Shown: positions 55,515-64,000, counted from the first letter of the stretch. The stretch: 64,000 bases of DNA from Prauserella muralis (GCF_003202285.1 NZ_MASW01000002.1:248001-312000); one strand, 5' to 3'. The notes: generated by a model from the sequence alone, not told the origin. Translations and numbers: made by a program.

Positions 55515-57817
55515 CGTCTGCGACATCCCCGACATCCACGACACCCGTCACCACGCCGGCAAGGACGTCGGAGGAGGCGGCGGGCGGCATCGGCTCCAGC
55601 CCGGTCCGCCCCGACGGCACCACGAAGGTGCGCGGCGAGTTCGCCTACTCCTCCGACCTGTGGCACGAGGACATGCTGTGGGGCGCGACGCTGCGCAGCC
55701 CCCACCCCTCCGCGCGGATCACGGGCCTCGATATCGCCGGGGCGCTCGCCGTGCCCGGTGTGTACGCCGTGCTCACGCACGCCGACGTGCCGGGCGTCAA
55801 CCGCTACGGCCTCGAGCAGCCCGACCAGCCGGTGCTCGCCGAGGACGTGGTGCGGTACCAGGGCGAGCCGGTGGCGCTCGTGGCGGCCGACCATCCGGAG
55901 ACCGCCCGCCGTGCCATGGAGCGCATCCGCGTGGACTACGAGGAACTCGAGCCCGTCACCGACGCCCAGGCCGCCGCCGAGGGCAAGGGGCCCGCGGTGC
56001 ACCCTGGTGGCAACGTCGTCCGGCACGTGCCGATCCGCCGCGGCGACCCGCGGGCCACCGCCGACGTGGTGGTCACCGGCACCTACGAGGTCGGCATGCA
56101 GGACCAGGCCTTCCTCGGACCCGAGTCGGGGCTGGCGGTGCCCGCCGAGGACGGCGGCATCGACCTCTACGTCGCCACGCAGTGGCTGCACGTCGACCAG
56201 CAGCAGATCGTCGCCGCGCTCGGGCTGCCGCCGGAGAAGGTGCGGCTCACCCTCGGCGGCGTCGGAGGAGCGTTCGGCGGCCGCGAGGACCTGTCGATCC
56301 AGGTTCATGCCTGCCTGCTCGCCCTGCACACCGGCAAGCCCGTCAAGATGGTCTACAACCGCGAGGAGTCGTTCTACGGCCACGTGCACCGGCACCCCGC
56401 GGTCCTGCACTACGAGCACGGCGCCGACCGGGACGGCAGGCTCGTCTACGTGCGGGCGCGGATCGTGCTCGACGGCGGTGCGTACGCCTCCACCACCGGC
56501 GCCGTCGCCGGTAACGCGGCCACGCTCGGCGTCGGCCCCTACGACGTGCCGAACGTCAGCGTCGACTGCTGGGGCGTCTACACCAACAACCCGCCGTGCG
56601 GCGCGATGCGCGGGTTCGGCGCGGTGCAGGCCGCCTTCGCCTACGAGTCGCAGATGGACAAGCTCGCGCAGGCGTGTGGTCTCGACCCGGTGGAGGTGCG
56701 CACGCGCAACGCGATGAGCGAGGGCACCGTCATGCCCACCGGCCAGGTGGTCGACTCGGCCGCCCCGGTGGCGGAACTGCTGCGCAGGGTGCGGGACATG
56801 CCGCTGCCCGCCGGGCCCTCCGGCGAGCCGGACCTGCGCCGCCTGCCCGGCGGGGTGTCCAACACCACCCATGGCGAGGGCGTCGTGCGCGGCGTCGGCT
56901 ACGCGGTGGGCATCAAGAACATCTGCTTCTCCGAGGGCTTCGACGACTACTCCACGGCGCGGGTGCGGCTGCAGGCCGTCGGCGGCGAACCCGCCGCGAC
57001 GGTGCAGACCGCCGCCTGCGAGGTGGGGCAGGGGCTCGTGACGGTGCTGCAGCAGATCGTGCGGACCGAACTGGGCGTGGAGCAGGTCACCGTCGAACCG
57101 ATGGACACCTCGATCGGCAGCGCAGGGTCCAGCTCGGCTTCCCGGCAGACCTACGTCACCGGCGGAGCCGTCCGCGCCGCCGCGCTGGCCGTGCGCAAGG
57201 GCCTGCTCGGCCGGGTCGGCCACGTGCCCGGCGAGCTGAGCGTGTCCGGCGGCAAGGTGGTGTCCACACGCGACGGTGTGCTCGCCGACATCGTCGACGT
57301 GCTCGGCGACGACGTGCTGGAGGAGACCGTCGAGTGGCGGCACCGGCCCACCGAGTCGCTCGACCCGGAGACCGGGCAGGGCACCGCGCACGTGCAGTAC
57401 GCCTTCGCCGCGCACCGCGCCGTGGTGGACGTCGACACCGAGCTCGGCCTGGTGAAGGTCGTGGCGCTGGACTGCGCGCAGGACGTCGGCAAGGCACTCA
57501 ACCCGCAGGCCGTGCTCGGCCAGATCCAGGGCGGTTCCGCGCAGGGCCTCGGGCTGGCCGTCATGGAAGAGATCCAGACCGACGGCGGACTGATCCGCAA
57601 CCCCTCGTTCACCGACTACCTCATCCCGACCGTGCTCGACATGCCGCCGATGAACATCGACGTGCTGGAGCTCGCCGATCCGCACGCGCCGTACGGCGTG
57701 CGCGGCGTCGGGGAACCGCCGACGATCTCGTCCACCCCCGCGATCGTCGCGGCCATCCGCGCGGCCACGGGCAAGCCCCTCACCAGGGTGCCCGTCCGCC
57801 CGGAGCACATCATCTGA
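55511..57817 (+). CDS. Xanthine dehydrogenase, molybdopterin-binding subunit
   Basis: 768-residue catalytic subunit. Mo-pterin motifs GGVGGAFGGRED, AMRGFGAVQ and the C-terminal VRGVGEPPT, where Glu is the catalytic base, are intact. A Ser/Thr-rich N-terminal tail of about 20 residues precedes the domain. It oxidises hypoxanthine and xanthine to urate with the two upstream subunits. Confidence 0.95.
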   Translation: MTSATSPTSTTPVTTPARTSEEAAGGIGSSPVRPDGTTKVRGEFAYSSDLWHEDMLWGATLRSPHPSARITGLDIAGALAVPGVYAVLTHADVPGVNRYGLEQPDQPVLAEDVVRYQGEPVALVAADHPETARRAMERIRVDYEELEPVTDAQAAAEGKGPAVHPGGNVVRHVPIRRGDPRATADVVVTGTYEVGMQDQAFLGPESGLAVPAEDGGIDLYVATQWLHVDQQQIVAALGLPPEKVRLTLGGVGGAFGGREDLSIQVHACLLALHTGKPVKMVYNREESFYGHVHRHPAVLHYEHGADRDGRLVYVRARIVLDGGAYASTTGAVAGNAATLGVGPYDVPNVSVDCWGVYTNNPPCGAMRGFGAVQAAFAYESQMDKLAQACGLDPVEVRTRNAMSEGTVMPTGQVVDSAAPVAELLRRVRDMPLPAGPSGEPDLRRLPGGVSNTTHGEGVVRGVGYAVGIKNICFSEGFDDYSTARVRLQAVGGEPAATVQTAACEVGQGLVTVLQQIVRTELGVEQVTVEPMDTSIGSAGSSSASRQTYVTGGAVRAAALAVRKGLLGRVGHVPGELSVSGGKVVSTRDGVLADIVDVLGDDVLEETVEWRHRPTESLDPETGQGTAHVQYAFAAHRAVVDVDTELGLVKVVALDCAQDVGKALNPQAVLGQIQGGSAQGLGLAVMEEIQTDGGLIRNPSFTDYLIPTVLDMPPMNIDVLELADPHAPYGVRGVGEPPTISSTPAIVAAIRAATGKPLTRVPVRPEHII

Positions 57818-57913
57818 CGGCCTGAGCGGGCCGTAGCCGGAGGCCGGGAAGGGTGCGGTGCCCTTTCCGGGGCTTCCGCCTGCGCTCCCCACCGCCTCAC
57901 CGTGGAGGTTGCC

Positions 57914-59359
57914 ATGACGCAGTTGCGCGCGGACCGACCCCAGCACCAGCCCACCCCCGGCCCCGGCGGCTCGCCGCTGGACCGCTTCTTCCGCATCTCG
58001 GCACGCGGCAGCACCACCGGCCGCGAGGTGCGCGGCGGCATCACCACGTTCGTCGCCATGTGCTACATCGTGCTGCTCAACCCGCTGATCCTGGGCGCGT
58101 CGGCCGACATCACCGGCGCGCGGCTGAGCACCGAGGAGGTCACCACCGCCACGGCGCTCGCTGCCGGGGTCACCACCGTCCTCATGGGACTGATCGGCAA
58201 CGCGCCGCTCGCGCTGGCGGCCGGTCTCGGCGTCAACGGCATCGTCGCCTTCCAGCTGGCCCCGGCGATGACGTGGGGCCAGGCGTTCGGTCTCGTCGTC
58301 GTGGAGGGCTTCTGCATCGTGCTGATGGCCGTCTCCGGTGTCCGCGAGCGGATCATCAACGCGATCCCGATGGCGCTCAAGACCGCGATCACCGTCGGCA
58401 TCGGTCTCTACATCGCACTGGTCGGTCTGGTCAGCGCCGGGTTCGTCACGCGAACCCCGGACGCGGCCAACTCCACGGTGCCCGTGCGCATGGGCGACGG
58501 CGGGCACCTCACCGGCTGGCCCATCGCCGTGTTCTGCCTCGGGCTGCTGCTCATGATCGTGCTGGTGAGCCGTGCCGTGCCGGGGGCGGTGCTCATCAGC
58601 ATCGTCGCCGCCACCGTCCTCGCGATCGCCGTGAACAGCGCGTTCGACGTCGACGGCTGGGGCCTGGTCGAACCGTCGGTGCCGGGGCAGCTCGTCGCGA
58701 GTCCCGACTTCGGGCTGCTCGGGAGGATCGACCTGTTCGGCGGGTTCGTCTCGGCAGGCGTCGTCACGGCCTGCGTGTTCCTGTTCACGCTGGTGCTGTC
58801 CGGCTTCTTCGACGCGATGGGCACGATCACCGGGGTGGCGCAGGAGGCCGGGCTCGTGCGCGACGGCAAGGTCGAGGGCATGGGCCGCATCCTGTTCGTC
58901 GACGGGCTCGGTGCGGTGGCGGGCGGTGTCACCGGCTCGTCGCCGAACACGGTGTTCCTGGAGTCGGCGGCCGGTGTGGGGGAGGGTGCGCGGACCGGGC
59001 TGGCCAGCGTCGTCACCGGCGGGCTGTTCACCGCGACGCTGTTCCTGACCCCGCTGGCCGCCGTGGTGCCCGCACAGGCCGCGGCGCCCGCGCTGGTGGT
59101 GATCGGCGGGATGATGATGGCGCAGTGCCGCCGGATCCCGTGGGAGGACACCGACGTGGTGATTCCGGTGTTCCTCATCGCGGCGCTGATCCCGTTCACC
59201 TACTCGATCACCAACGGCATCGGCGCCGGGCTCGTCGCCTATGTCGTCGTCAAGCTGTGCAAGGGCAAGGTGGGTGAGATCGGGTGGCTGCTCGGCGGGC
59301 TGGCGGCCGTGTTCACCGTCTACTTCGCCATCGAGGGCATCACCGCGTGGCTGGGCTGA
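57914..59359 (+). CDS. NCS2 family purine permease (AzgA-like)
   Basis: 481-residue membrane transporter with about twelve helices. AGLGVNGIVAF, the VDGLGAVAGGVTGSSPNTVFLESAAGVGEG block and TTFVAMCYIV identify the AzgA/PbuG branch, importing adenine, guanine or hypoxanthine. ATG 57914 has GTGGAGG upstream. Likely supplies substrate to XDH. Confidence 0.9.
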   Translation: MTQLRADRPQHQPTPGPGGSPLDRFFRISARGSTTGREVRGGITTFVAMCYIVLLNPLILGASADITGARLSTEEVTTATALAAGVTTVLMGLIGNAPLALAAGLGVNGIVAFQLAPAMTWGQAFGLVVVEGFCIVLMAVSGVRERIINAIPMALKTAITVGIGLYIALVGLVSAGFVTRTPDAANSTVPVRMGDGGHLTGWPIAVFCLGLLLMIVLVSRAVPGAVLISIVAATVLAIAVNSAFDVDGWGLVEPSVPGQLVASPDFGLLGRIDLFGGFVSAGVVTACVFLFTLVLSGFFDAMGTITGVAQEAGLVRDGKVEGMGRILFVDGLGAVAGGVTGSSPNTVFLESAAGVGEGARTGLASVVTGGLFTATLFLTPLAAVVPAQAAAPALVVIGGMMMAQCRRIPWEDTDVVIPVFLIAALIPFTYSITNGIGAGLVAYVVVKLCKGKVGEIGWLLGGLAAVFTVYFAIEGITAWLG

Positions 59360-60479
59360 GACCACCGACCGGCGCGTCGTCCGTGCTCGGCAGGCCCGCC
59401 AGTTCCGCGGCGAGCGCCCGCGCGGCCTTGCGGTGGGACGCCGAGCCGAGAACCTCCTCGAGCGCGGAGCGGATGGCGCCGGCCTGCGCCGTCGTCGTCT
59501 CGACTCCCGCTCCGGCAGCGGCGACCCGGTGCGCGTTGAGATGCTGGTCCTCGGCGAACAGCGGGACCACCACGAGCGGCACCCCGGCCGCGAGGGCGCC
59601 GAGGGTGGTCCCGCCACCGCCGTGGCACACGACGGCGGCGGCGCGCGGCAGCACCTCGGCCTGGTCGACCCAGCGCTCGATCCGGACGTTCGGTGGCGGT
59701 GTGCCCAGCGCGGAGAGGTCCGCGCCGTGGCCGACGGTGAGCAGGACGTCGGTGCCGATATCGGCCACGGCGCGCATCGCCTCCACATACACCGAGCTCA
59801 GCTCGGGCATCGCGCCGGTCACGCTGCCGAAGGTCACGTAGACCAGCTCGCCGCCCGGCCCGTCCGGGGGAGTGGCCCAGGGGGGATCCCGGAACCGCTG
59901 GGCGTGCGGCGGGGCAGGCAGCGCGGGATCCTCCAGCCCAGCGGGGAACAGGGTCAGGTACGCGGACCCGCGCAGGCGCGCCGCGTCCGGGTCTTCGGGC
60001 AGGCCGTGGGCCCTGCGCAGCGCGCCGACGGGAGCGGCGACCAGCCGCAGCAGGTACTCCTCCATCGCGCCGAGTCCGATGCCGATCCGGGCGTGCGGGA
60101 CGTCGTACAGCTCGGCCGCGACCGGAGCGGCCAGTTCCGCCGACTCCCGCACGACGACGTCCGGGCGCCACGTGCCCACCGCCTCGGCAAGGCGCGGCAG
60201 CGCGGCGGCGGGCCGCAGCCTGCCGAAGATGTCGCGGCACATGAACTCGTTGGCCTCGTGGTGGGACATGCCGCGCAGCCTGCCGAGCGCACCGGCCATG
60301 ACGTCCTCCGCGGGGTCGTCCACCGGCCAGAACCGCGCGCCGTCGGGCAGGCCCGCCTCGCCGAGCGCAGGCGGGCCGCAGAACAGCACGTCGTGTCCCG
60401 CCCGCAGCCACGACCGCGCGAACGGCAGCAGCGGCCCGACGTGCCCGGCCCCGGCGGTGGAGGAGAACAGCACCCGCAT
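59340..60479 (-). CDS. Glycosyltransferase, MGT/YjiC family
   Basis: 379-residue GT-B glycosyltransferase: STAGAGHVGPLLPFARSW at the N-terminus and the nucleotide-sugar motif VVCHGGGGTTLGALAAGVP in the C-terminal half. Acceptor unknown, perhaps a natural product or drug. It interrupts the purine locus and its end overlaps the permease gene by 20 bases. Confidence 0.88.
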   Translation of the reverse strand: MRVLFSSTAGAGHVGPLLPFARSWLRAGHDVLFCGPPALGEAGLPDGARFWPVDDPAEDVMAGALGRLRGMSHHEANEFMCRDIFGRLRPAAALPRLAEAVGTWRPDVVVRESAELAAPVAAELYDVPHARIGIGLGAMEEYLLRLVAAPVGALRRAHGLPEDPDAARLRGSAYLTLFPAGLEDPALPAPPHAQRFRDPPWATPPDGPGGELVYVTFGSVTGAMPELSSVYVEAMRAVADIGTDVLLTVGHGADLSALGTPPPNVRIERWVDQAEVLPRAAAVVCHGGGGTTLGALAAGVPLVVVPLFAEDQHLNAHRVAAAGAGVETTTAQAGAIRSALEEVLGSASHRKAARALAAELAGLPSTDDAPVGGLSPATR

Positions 60480-60599
60480 CGACCCAGCGTAGTGCGGGAA
60501 AGCGCCCCGCAGCGCACGGCTTTTTCAGGGCAGCGGCGGCGGAACCGAGCCGTTCGGCGGTGGCACCGAGCCGAAGGGCACCTTGGGTGTCTGGTGTGT

Positions 60600-60665
60600 G
60601 CCCGGGGTGCCCTTGGGCTCGCGGGGTTCGCGGGGGTTCCGTGGGCTCGCCGGGGCTCGCCGGGG
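60600..60665. repeat. G-rich tract upstream of the glycosyltransferase
   Basis: At least seven runs of three to five G within 66 bases, separated by short CTCGC/TTCGC-type spacers, mostly on the plus strand. It can form G-quadruplexes on paper and lies between the permease stop and the glycosyltransferase start. Confidence 0.6.
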
Positions 60666-61979
60666 CTATCCGGTCGGCGTGGGCACCTTGCGGCGCATGG
60701 CCGCCCGGTCGCCGAACACGAGGTTGAGCACCACCGCCGCCACGCAGCCCGCGCTGATGCCGGAGTCGAGCACGGTGCGCACCGCCGACGGGAAGTGGGC
60801 GTAGAACTCCGGCGCCGCGATGGGAATGAGGCCGATGCCGAGGGCGGCGGCGACGATCGTGATGTTGGCGGGCCGCTCGAACGAGGCCTTCGCCAGCGTG
60901 CGCACTCCGGCGACGGCGACGCTGCCGAACAGCACGAGGCCCGCGCCACCGAGCACCGGTTGCGGCACGAGCGCGATGATCCCGCCCGTCACCGGGAACA
61001 TGCCGAGCAGCACGAGCATCGCACCGCTCGCCGCGACCACGTAGCGGCTCACCATCCTCGTCAGCGCCACGAGACCGACGTTCTGGGCGAACGCGGTGCA
61101 GGCGAAGCCGCCGAACACGGTGGCCACGGCCGTGGCGAAGCCGTCGGCGCGCAGCCCGTCCGCCAGTGTGCGCTCGGAGGTGGGCCGCTCGACGATCTCG
61201 CCGAGCGCCAGCATGTCCGCCGTGCTCTCGGCCATCACGACGAGCATGACGATCGCCATCGAGACGGTGGCCGCGACGTCGAGCACCGGCGTTCCGAAGT
61301 GGAACGGCGTCGCGATGCCGAACGCGGGCGCCTCGGTGAGCGCCGACGAGTCCACCTCACCGAGTGGCCAGGCGACGAGCGTGCCGACGACGAGCCCCAG
61401 CAGCAACGCGATCCGGCCGGCGAATCCGGACAGGAACCGGTTGAACGCCAGCACGGCGACGAGCGTGATGGCGGCGAGCAGCAGCCCGGAGCCCTGGGCC
61501 GAGGACTGCTGGTCGGCGATCCAGCCGACCGCGACCGGCAGCAGTGACACCCCGATCAGCGTGATGACGGTGCCGGTGACCAGCGGCGGGAAGAACCGCG
61601 TCAGCCGGGAGAAGAACGGCGCCGCGAGCACCACGAGCAGGCCGCCGACGAGCGTGGCGCCGTAGACGACACCCAGCGAGCCGCGCTCGCCGTGCTGCTC
61701 GACGATGGCGAGCACGGGCGCGACCGTCGCGAATGTGACGCCGTTGACCAGTGGCAGCCGGGCGCCGAAGCGCCACACACCGAGCGTCTGCAGCAGGGTG
61801 GCGAGCCCGGCGGTGAACAGGCTGGCGCTGATGAGCAGGCTGAGCTGGCCGGGGCTCAGGCCCACGGCGGCGCCGATGATGAGCGGTGGGGCCACGACCC
61901 CGGCGTACATGGCGGCGACGTGCTGCAGGCCGCCGGCGAGCAGTTGCGGTAACGGGGGCTTCTGGTCGACGGGGTGCAT
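60666..61979 (-). CDS. NCS2 nucleobase permease (xanthine/urate type)
   Basis: 437-residue transporter with the NCS2 signature FAQNVGLVALTRMVSRYV and the AMVMLVVMAESTAD-like helix (AIVMLVVMAESTADML). Branch UapA/UacT/PbuX, exchanging xanthine or urate for protons. It is last in the minus-strand uraD-uraH-uricase operon, 22 bases after uricase, so urate is the likely substrate. The TAG stop is followed by an in-frame proline-rich extension to 60525. Confidence 0.9.
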   Translation of the reverse strand: MHPVDQKPPLPQLLAGGLQHVAAMYAGVVAPPLIIGAAVGLSPGQLSLLISASLFTAGLATLLQTLGVWRFGARLPLVNGVTFATVAPVLAIVEQHGERGSLGVVYGATLVGGLLVVLAAPFFSRLTRFFPPLVTGTVITLIGVSLLPVAVGWIADQQSSAQGSGLLLAAITLVAVLAFNRFLSGFAGRIALLLGLVVGTLVAWPLGEVDSSALTEAPAFGIATPFHFGTPVLDVAATVSMAIVMLVVMAESTADMLALGEIVERPTSERTLADGLRADGFATAVATVFGGFACTAFAQNVGLVALTRMVSRYVVAASGAMLVLLGMFPVTGGIIALVPQPVLGGAGLVLFGSVAVAGVRTLAKASFERPANITIVAAALGIGLIPIAAPEFYAHFPSAVRTVLDSGISAGCVAAVVLNLVFGDRAAMRRKVPTPTG

Positions 61980-62001
61980 GGGGACTCCCAGGTGAGCAGG
62001 C

Positions 62002-62895
62002 TCAGAAGGCGGGCAGGGTGTGCCAGGCGAGGCCGGGATCGCCGGCGTCGTCTCTGAGCACGGTGCCCTCGATCAGCCCGTAGGGCCGGTCGGCGGCATG
62101 GAAGACCTCGTTGTCGTTGGAGAGCCCGAACGGGCTCAGGTCCACCAGGAAGTGGTGCTTGTTCGGCAGCGACAGCCGTACCTCGGCGATCTCCGGGCGC
62201 CGTTCGAGCACGGCCTCGCCCATGGCGTAGAGGGTCTGCTGCAGCGAGAGGCTGTGCTTGGTCGCGAACGTCTCCACCAGTGCGGCGCGGGCGTCCGCGT
62301 GACAGGCACTCCAGTCGATGCCGGTGACGTCGCGGTAGCGCCAGCGTGCGGTGACGGCCGTGGCCAGGATGCGGTCGCTGGTCTCGGCGAGCGTGGTGTA
62401 GCGGTCGCGGGGGAAGCCGTGAAACTCCGAGCCGGTCGACTTGAGCACCACCAGACCGCTCACGCCGGACACGACCCACGCCTGCCCGTCGGCGATCGTG
62501 ACCGCCGTGGTGCGCCGCTCGTCGCCGGAGCGGGAGAACGCGTGGTCGTGCGGCGTGCCGCCCACGTCGATGCGCTGCCAGCCGTGCCGTTCGATGAGGA
62601 TGCGGGCGCCGGTGATCTGCTCGAACGAGGACGTGAAGTGCCTGCCCAGCCGCAGCGCGAAATCCTCGATCTCGCCGACGGGGGCCTGTTTGGCGAAGGC
62701 GTAGACGGTGTTCTTCTGGGTGTCGGTGGCGACGACGTCGGCGTTGTCGCCGGTGAGGTGCGTGGCGTCGAGGTTGCCGCGCAGGGCGGTGGACACCGTG
62801 AGGTCGGTCAGGTTGTGCACGGGGCCGTCACGGTCGACGGTGACGAGCCGGACCTCGGCCTTGCCGTACTGGTTGGGGCCCAGGGTGATGGCCAT
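62002..62895 (-). CDS. uox: Urate oxidase (uricase)
   Basis: 297-residue cofactor-free enzyme oxidising urate to 5-hydroxyisourate. Catalytic triad residues are identifiable: Lys-12 in NQYGKAEVR, Thr in ATDTQKNTVYAFAK, and His in NKHHFLVDL; SGSEFHGF-type STGSEFHGFPRD block also present. Five bases after uraH in the same operon. Confidence 0.97.
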   Translation of the reverse strand: MAITLGPNQYGKAEVRLVTVDRDGPVHNLTDLTVSTALRGNLDATHLTGDNADVVATDTQKNTVYAFAKQAPVGEIEDFALRLGRHFTSSFEQITGARILIERHGWQRIDVGGTPHDHAFSRSGDERRTTAVTIADGQAWVVSGVSGLVVLKSTGSEFHGFPRDRYTTLAETSDRILATAVTARWRYRDVTGIDWSACHADARAALVETFATKHSLSLQQTLYAMGEAVLERRPEIAEVRLSLPNKHHFLVDLSPFGLSNDNEVFHAADRPYGLIEGTVLRDDAGDPGLAWHTLPAF

Positions 62896-62900
62896 ACCGA

Positions 62901-63218
62901 TCAGCTCCCTCGATAGGTGGAGTAGGCATACGGGCTGAGCAGCACCGGGACGTGGTGGTGCGCGGCGGGGTCGCTGATGCGGAAGGCGATGGTGATCTCG
63001 GGGAAGAAGCCGTCCGCGCCGAGGTAGGACTCGGTGTCGAAGACGAGGCGGTAGACGCCGGCGGGAAGGGTGTCGGGGCCGAGGTCGCGGGCGCGGCCGT
63101 CGGCGTCGGTGTGCGCCCGCGCGAGGACGGTGCCGTCGCGGTCCTCCAGCCGTACCGGGACACCGGCGGCGGGCCGCCCCGCGGCGTTGTCGAGCACGTG
63201 CGTGGTCACCAGGCTCAT
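62901..63218 (-). CDS. uraH: 5-hydroxyisourate hydrolase
   Basis: 105-residue transthyretin-like enzyme: VTTHVLDNAAGRPA N-terminal signature, HHHVPVLLSPYAYSTYRGS at the end with the diagnostic YRGS. It converts 5-hydroxyisourate to OHCU. Overlaps uraD by four bases. Confidence 0.97.
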   Translation of the reverse strand: MSLVTTHVLDNAAGRPAAGVPVRLEDRDGTVLARAHTDADGRARDLGPDTLPAGVYRLVFDTESYLGADGFFPEITIAFRISDPAAHHHVPVLLSPYAYSTYRGS

Positions 63219-63688
63219 GGGATCACCATCTTCGCCAGCCTCAGCTTCGCGATCTTCACCAGTTCGCCGCCCGCGACGGCGAGTTCGGTCTGGGGGTCGT
63301 TGTTCATGCGCCGCCGCAGGTTCGCCAGCAGCTCCTCCCCGCTGCGCCCGCTGGCGCACACAAGGAAGACGTGTCCGAAGTGGTCCTCGTACTCGGCGTT
63401 GGCCGCACGGAACCGCCGCGCCGCTTCGTCGTCCACACCGGACTGTTCGGAGCTCGCGTGCCCCGCCGAGGGCCGCTCGCCGATTCTCGGATGTGCCGCC
63501 ATGGCGGCGTGGATCTCGTCGGGCCGCAGCGGAAGATCCGCCGCGGCGAGCAGGCTTTCGGTGTCGGGGTACGGGCGCCCGGACAGCACGGTGTCGACCC
63601 AGCGCGGCACCGCCAGGCATTCGGTCAGGGGTGCGCGGAGCCGGTCGGGATCGGCGGAGTTGAACTCGGCCAGCCGGAGTTCGGTCAC
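63215..63688 (-). CDS. uraD: OHCU decarboxylase
   Basis: 157-residue enzyme giving S-allantoin from OHCU. Catalytic His-66 in AAHPRIGE and the EYEDHFGHVFLVCASGRS motif are present. The GTG start at 63688 is seven bases after a -10 box, so the mRNA may be leaderless. Confidence 0.95.
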   Translation of the reverse strand: MTELRLAEFNSADPDRLRAPLTECLAVPRWVDTVLSGRPYPDTESLLAAADLPLRPDEIHAAMAAHPRIGERPSAGHASSEQSGVDDEAARRFRAANAEYEDHFGHVFLVCASGRSGEELLANLRRRMNNDPQTELAVAGGELVKIAKLRLAKMVIP

Positions 63689-63695
63689 CCGCAAG

Positions 63696-63735
63696 AACGT
63701 AAGCCGACAATCCGACGGCGTCAACAATTTGTTGA
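63696..63735 (-). promoter_or_regulatory. uraD promoter overlapped by a palindromic operator candidate
   Basis: On the minus strand: TTGACG (63724-63719), 17-base spacer, TACGTT (63701-63696), then seven bases to the uraD GTG. TCAACAA-T-TTGTTGA, a perfect 15-base palindrome at 63721-63735, covers the -35 box. Confidence 0.65.
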
Positions 63736-63741
63736 ACTCGA

Positions 63742-64000
63742 TCAAGATTCCGGCGAGGTGCGGTTCAGGTAGTTGTAGACGGTGAACCGCGTGACGCCGA
63801 GCGCGTCGGCGACCGCCGCGACGGACTTCCTGAGCTGGAAGGCGCCGCGTTCCTCCAGCAGCCGCACGGCCCGCTGCTTGCCGGGCCGGTCCAGGCCGGC
63901 CAGCGGGCGGCCGAGCTCGTTCTCCACCTCGCGGAGCATGCGGGCCAGCACGCTGCCCGGTTCGGCGGCGGGAGCCGCGGCGGGCTCGCCGCCGGGCACC
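63742..64000 (-). CDS. DauR/YheO-like HTH transcriptional regulator, partial
   Basis: C-terminal ~85 residues of a regulator that continues past the window edge. The sequence ENELGRPLAGLDRPGKQRAVRLLEERGAF then VADALGVTRFTVYNYLNR matches the DauR-type HTH, usually preceded by a YheO-like PAS domain. Six bases beyond the uraD operator palindrome, so it could be co-oriented with the uricase operon and control it. Confidence 0.75.
   Translation of the reverse strand, partial: VPGGEPAAAPAAEPGSVLARMLREVENELGRPLAGLDRPGKQRAVRLLEERGAFQLRKSVAAVADALGVTRFTVYNYLNRTSPES

Noticed and set aside
54542-59788. Very long minus-strand open frame of about 1750 codons
   Set aside because: It is antisense to the xanthine dehydrogenase and permease genes, has a composition typical of a GC-rich shadow frame (His, Gly, Arg, Val), and contains no recognisable domain.

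Overview
The window is a 64 kb piece of a high-GC actinobacterial chromosome. Several things point to the order Pseudonocardiales, probably an Amycolatopsis, Saccharomonospora or Prauserella relative, though this is inferred from gene content and not from a search: a complete mce lipid-import operon, a mycothiol-enzyme-fold protein, GTG starts at many genes, and the mycobacterial-type order sepIVA, DUF177, rpmF, rnc, mutM ... acyP, smc ... ftsY. Nothing looks like a prophage, IS element or CRISPR array, and I saw no rRNA or tRNA gene.

Layout. 179-1423: a PucR-C-terminal-type regulator. 1439-10542 (minus): a ten-gene mce operon (two YrbE permeases, MceA to MceF, two Mce-associated membrane proteins) in which every junction overlaps; the second yrbE carries a one-base frameshift. 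10790-14176 (plus): a clear promoter followed by three secreted cysteine-containing proteins of unknown function. 14298-18256 (minus): a SagB-type oxidoreductase, a luciferase-like monooxygenase and a HelD/HelR-type RNA-polymerase-recycling ATPase. 18370-23381 (plus): the core block rsmD, coaD, a secreted RNase Sa-type ribonuclease, sepIVA, DUF177, rpmF, rnc, mutM. 23496-27809 (minus): general-stress membrane protein, ROK regulator, a small hypothetical and asnB. 28034-35674 (plus): the complete kdpFABCDE potassium uptake and sensing operon. 36450-46313: acyP, smc and ftsY, with a cluster of an unknown membrane protein, a DinB/MDMPI-fold protein, a sodium:solute symporter and anmK inserted between smc and ftsY.

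46327 to the right edge is a purine and glyoxylate catabolic region. An IclR/AllR-like regulator is divergent from malate synthase aceB and a DUF6986 aldolase-fold gene; then an orphan pxpA, a flavin/PNPOx protein and a PucR regulator divergent from a xanthine dehydrogenase operon that has an 8-oxoguanine deaminase gene inside it, followed by an NCS2 permease. After a lone glycosyltransferase, a minus-strand operon encodes OHCU decarboxylase, HIU hydrolase, uricase and a second NCS2 permease, and a partial DauR/YheO-like regulator sits at the edge. Together these take guanine and xanthine through urate to allantoin, and aceB can consume the glyoxylate released further down that pathway.

The most unusual non-coding signals are an 86-bp structured intergenic repeat present three times with compensatory changes in its stems, a different palindrome upstream of smc, four helically phased CGTCA half-sites upstream of kdp (candidate KdpE operator), and operator-like palindromes at the purine promoters, one on an apparently leaderless promoter.
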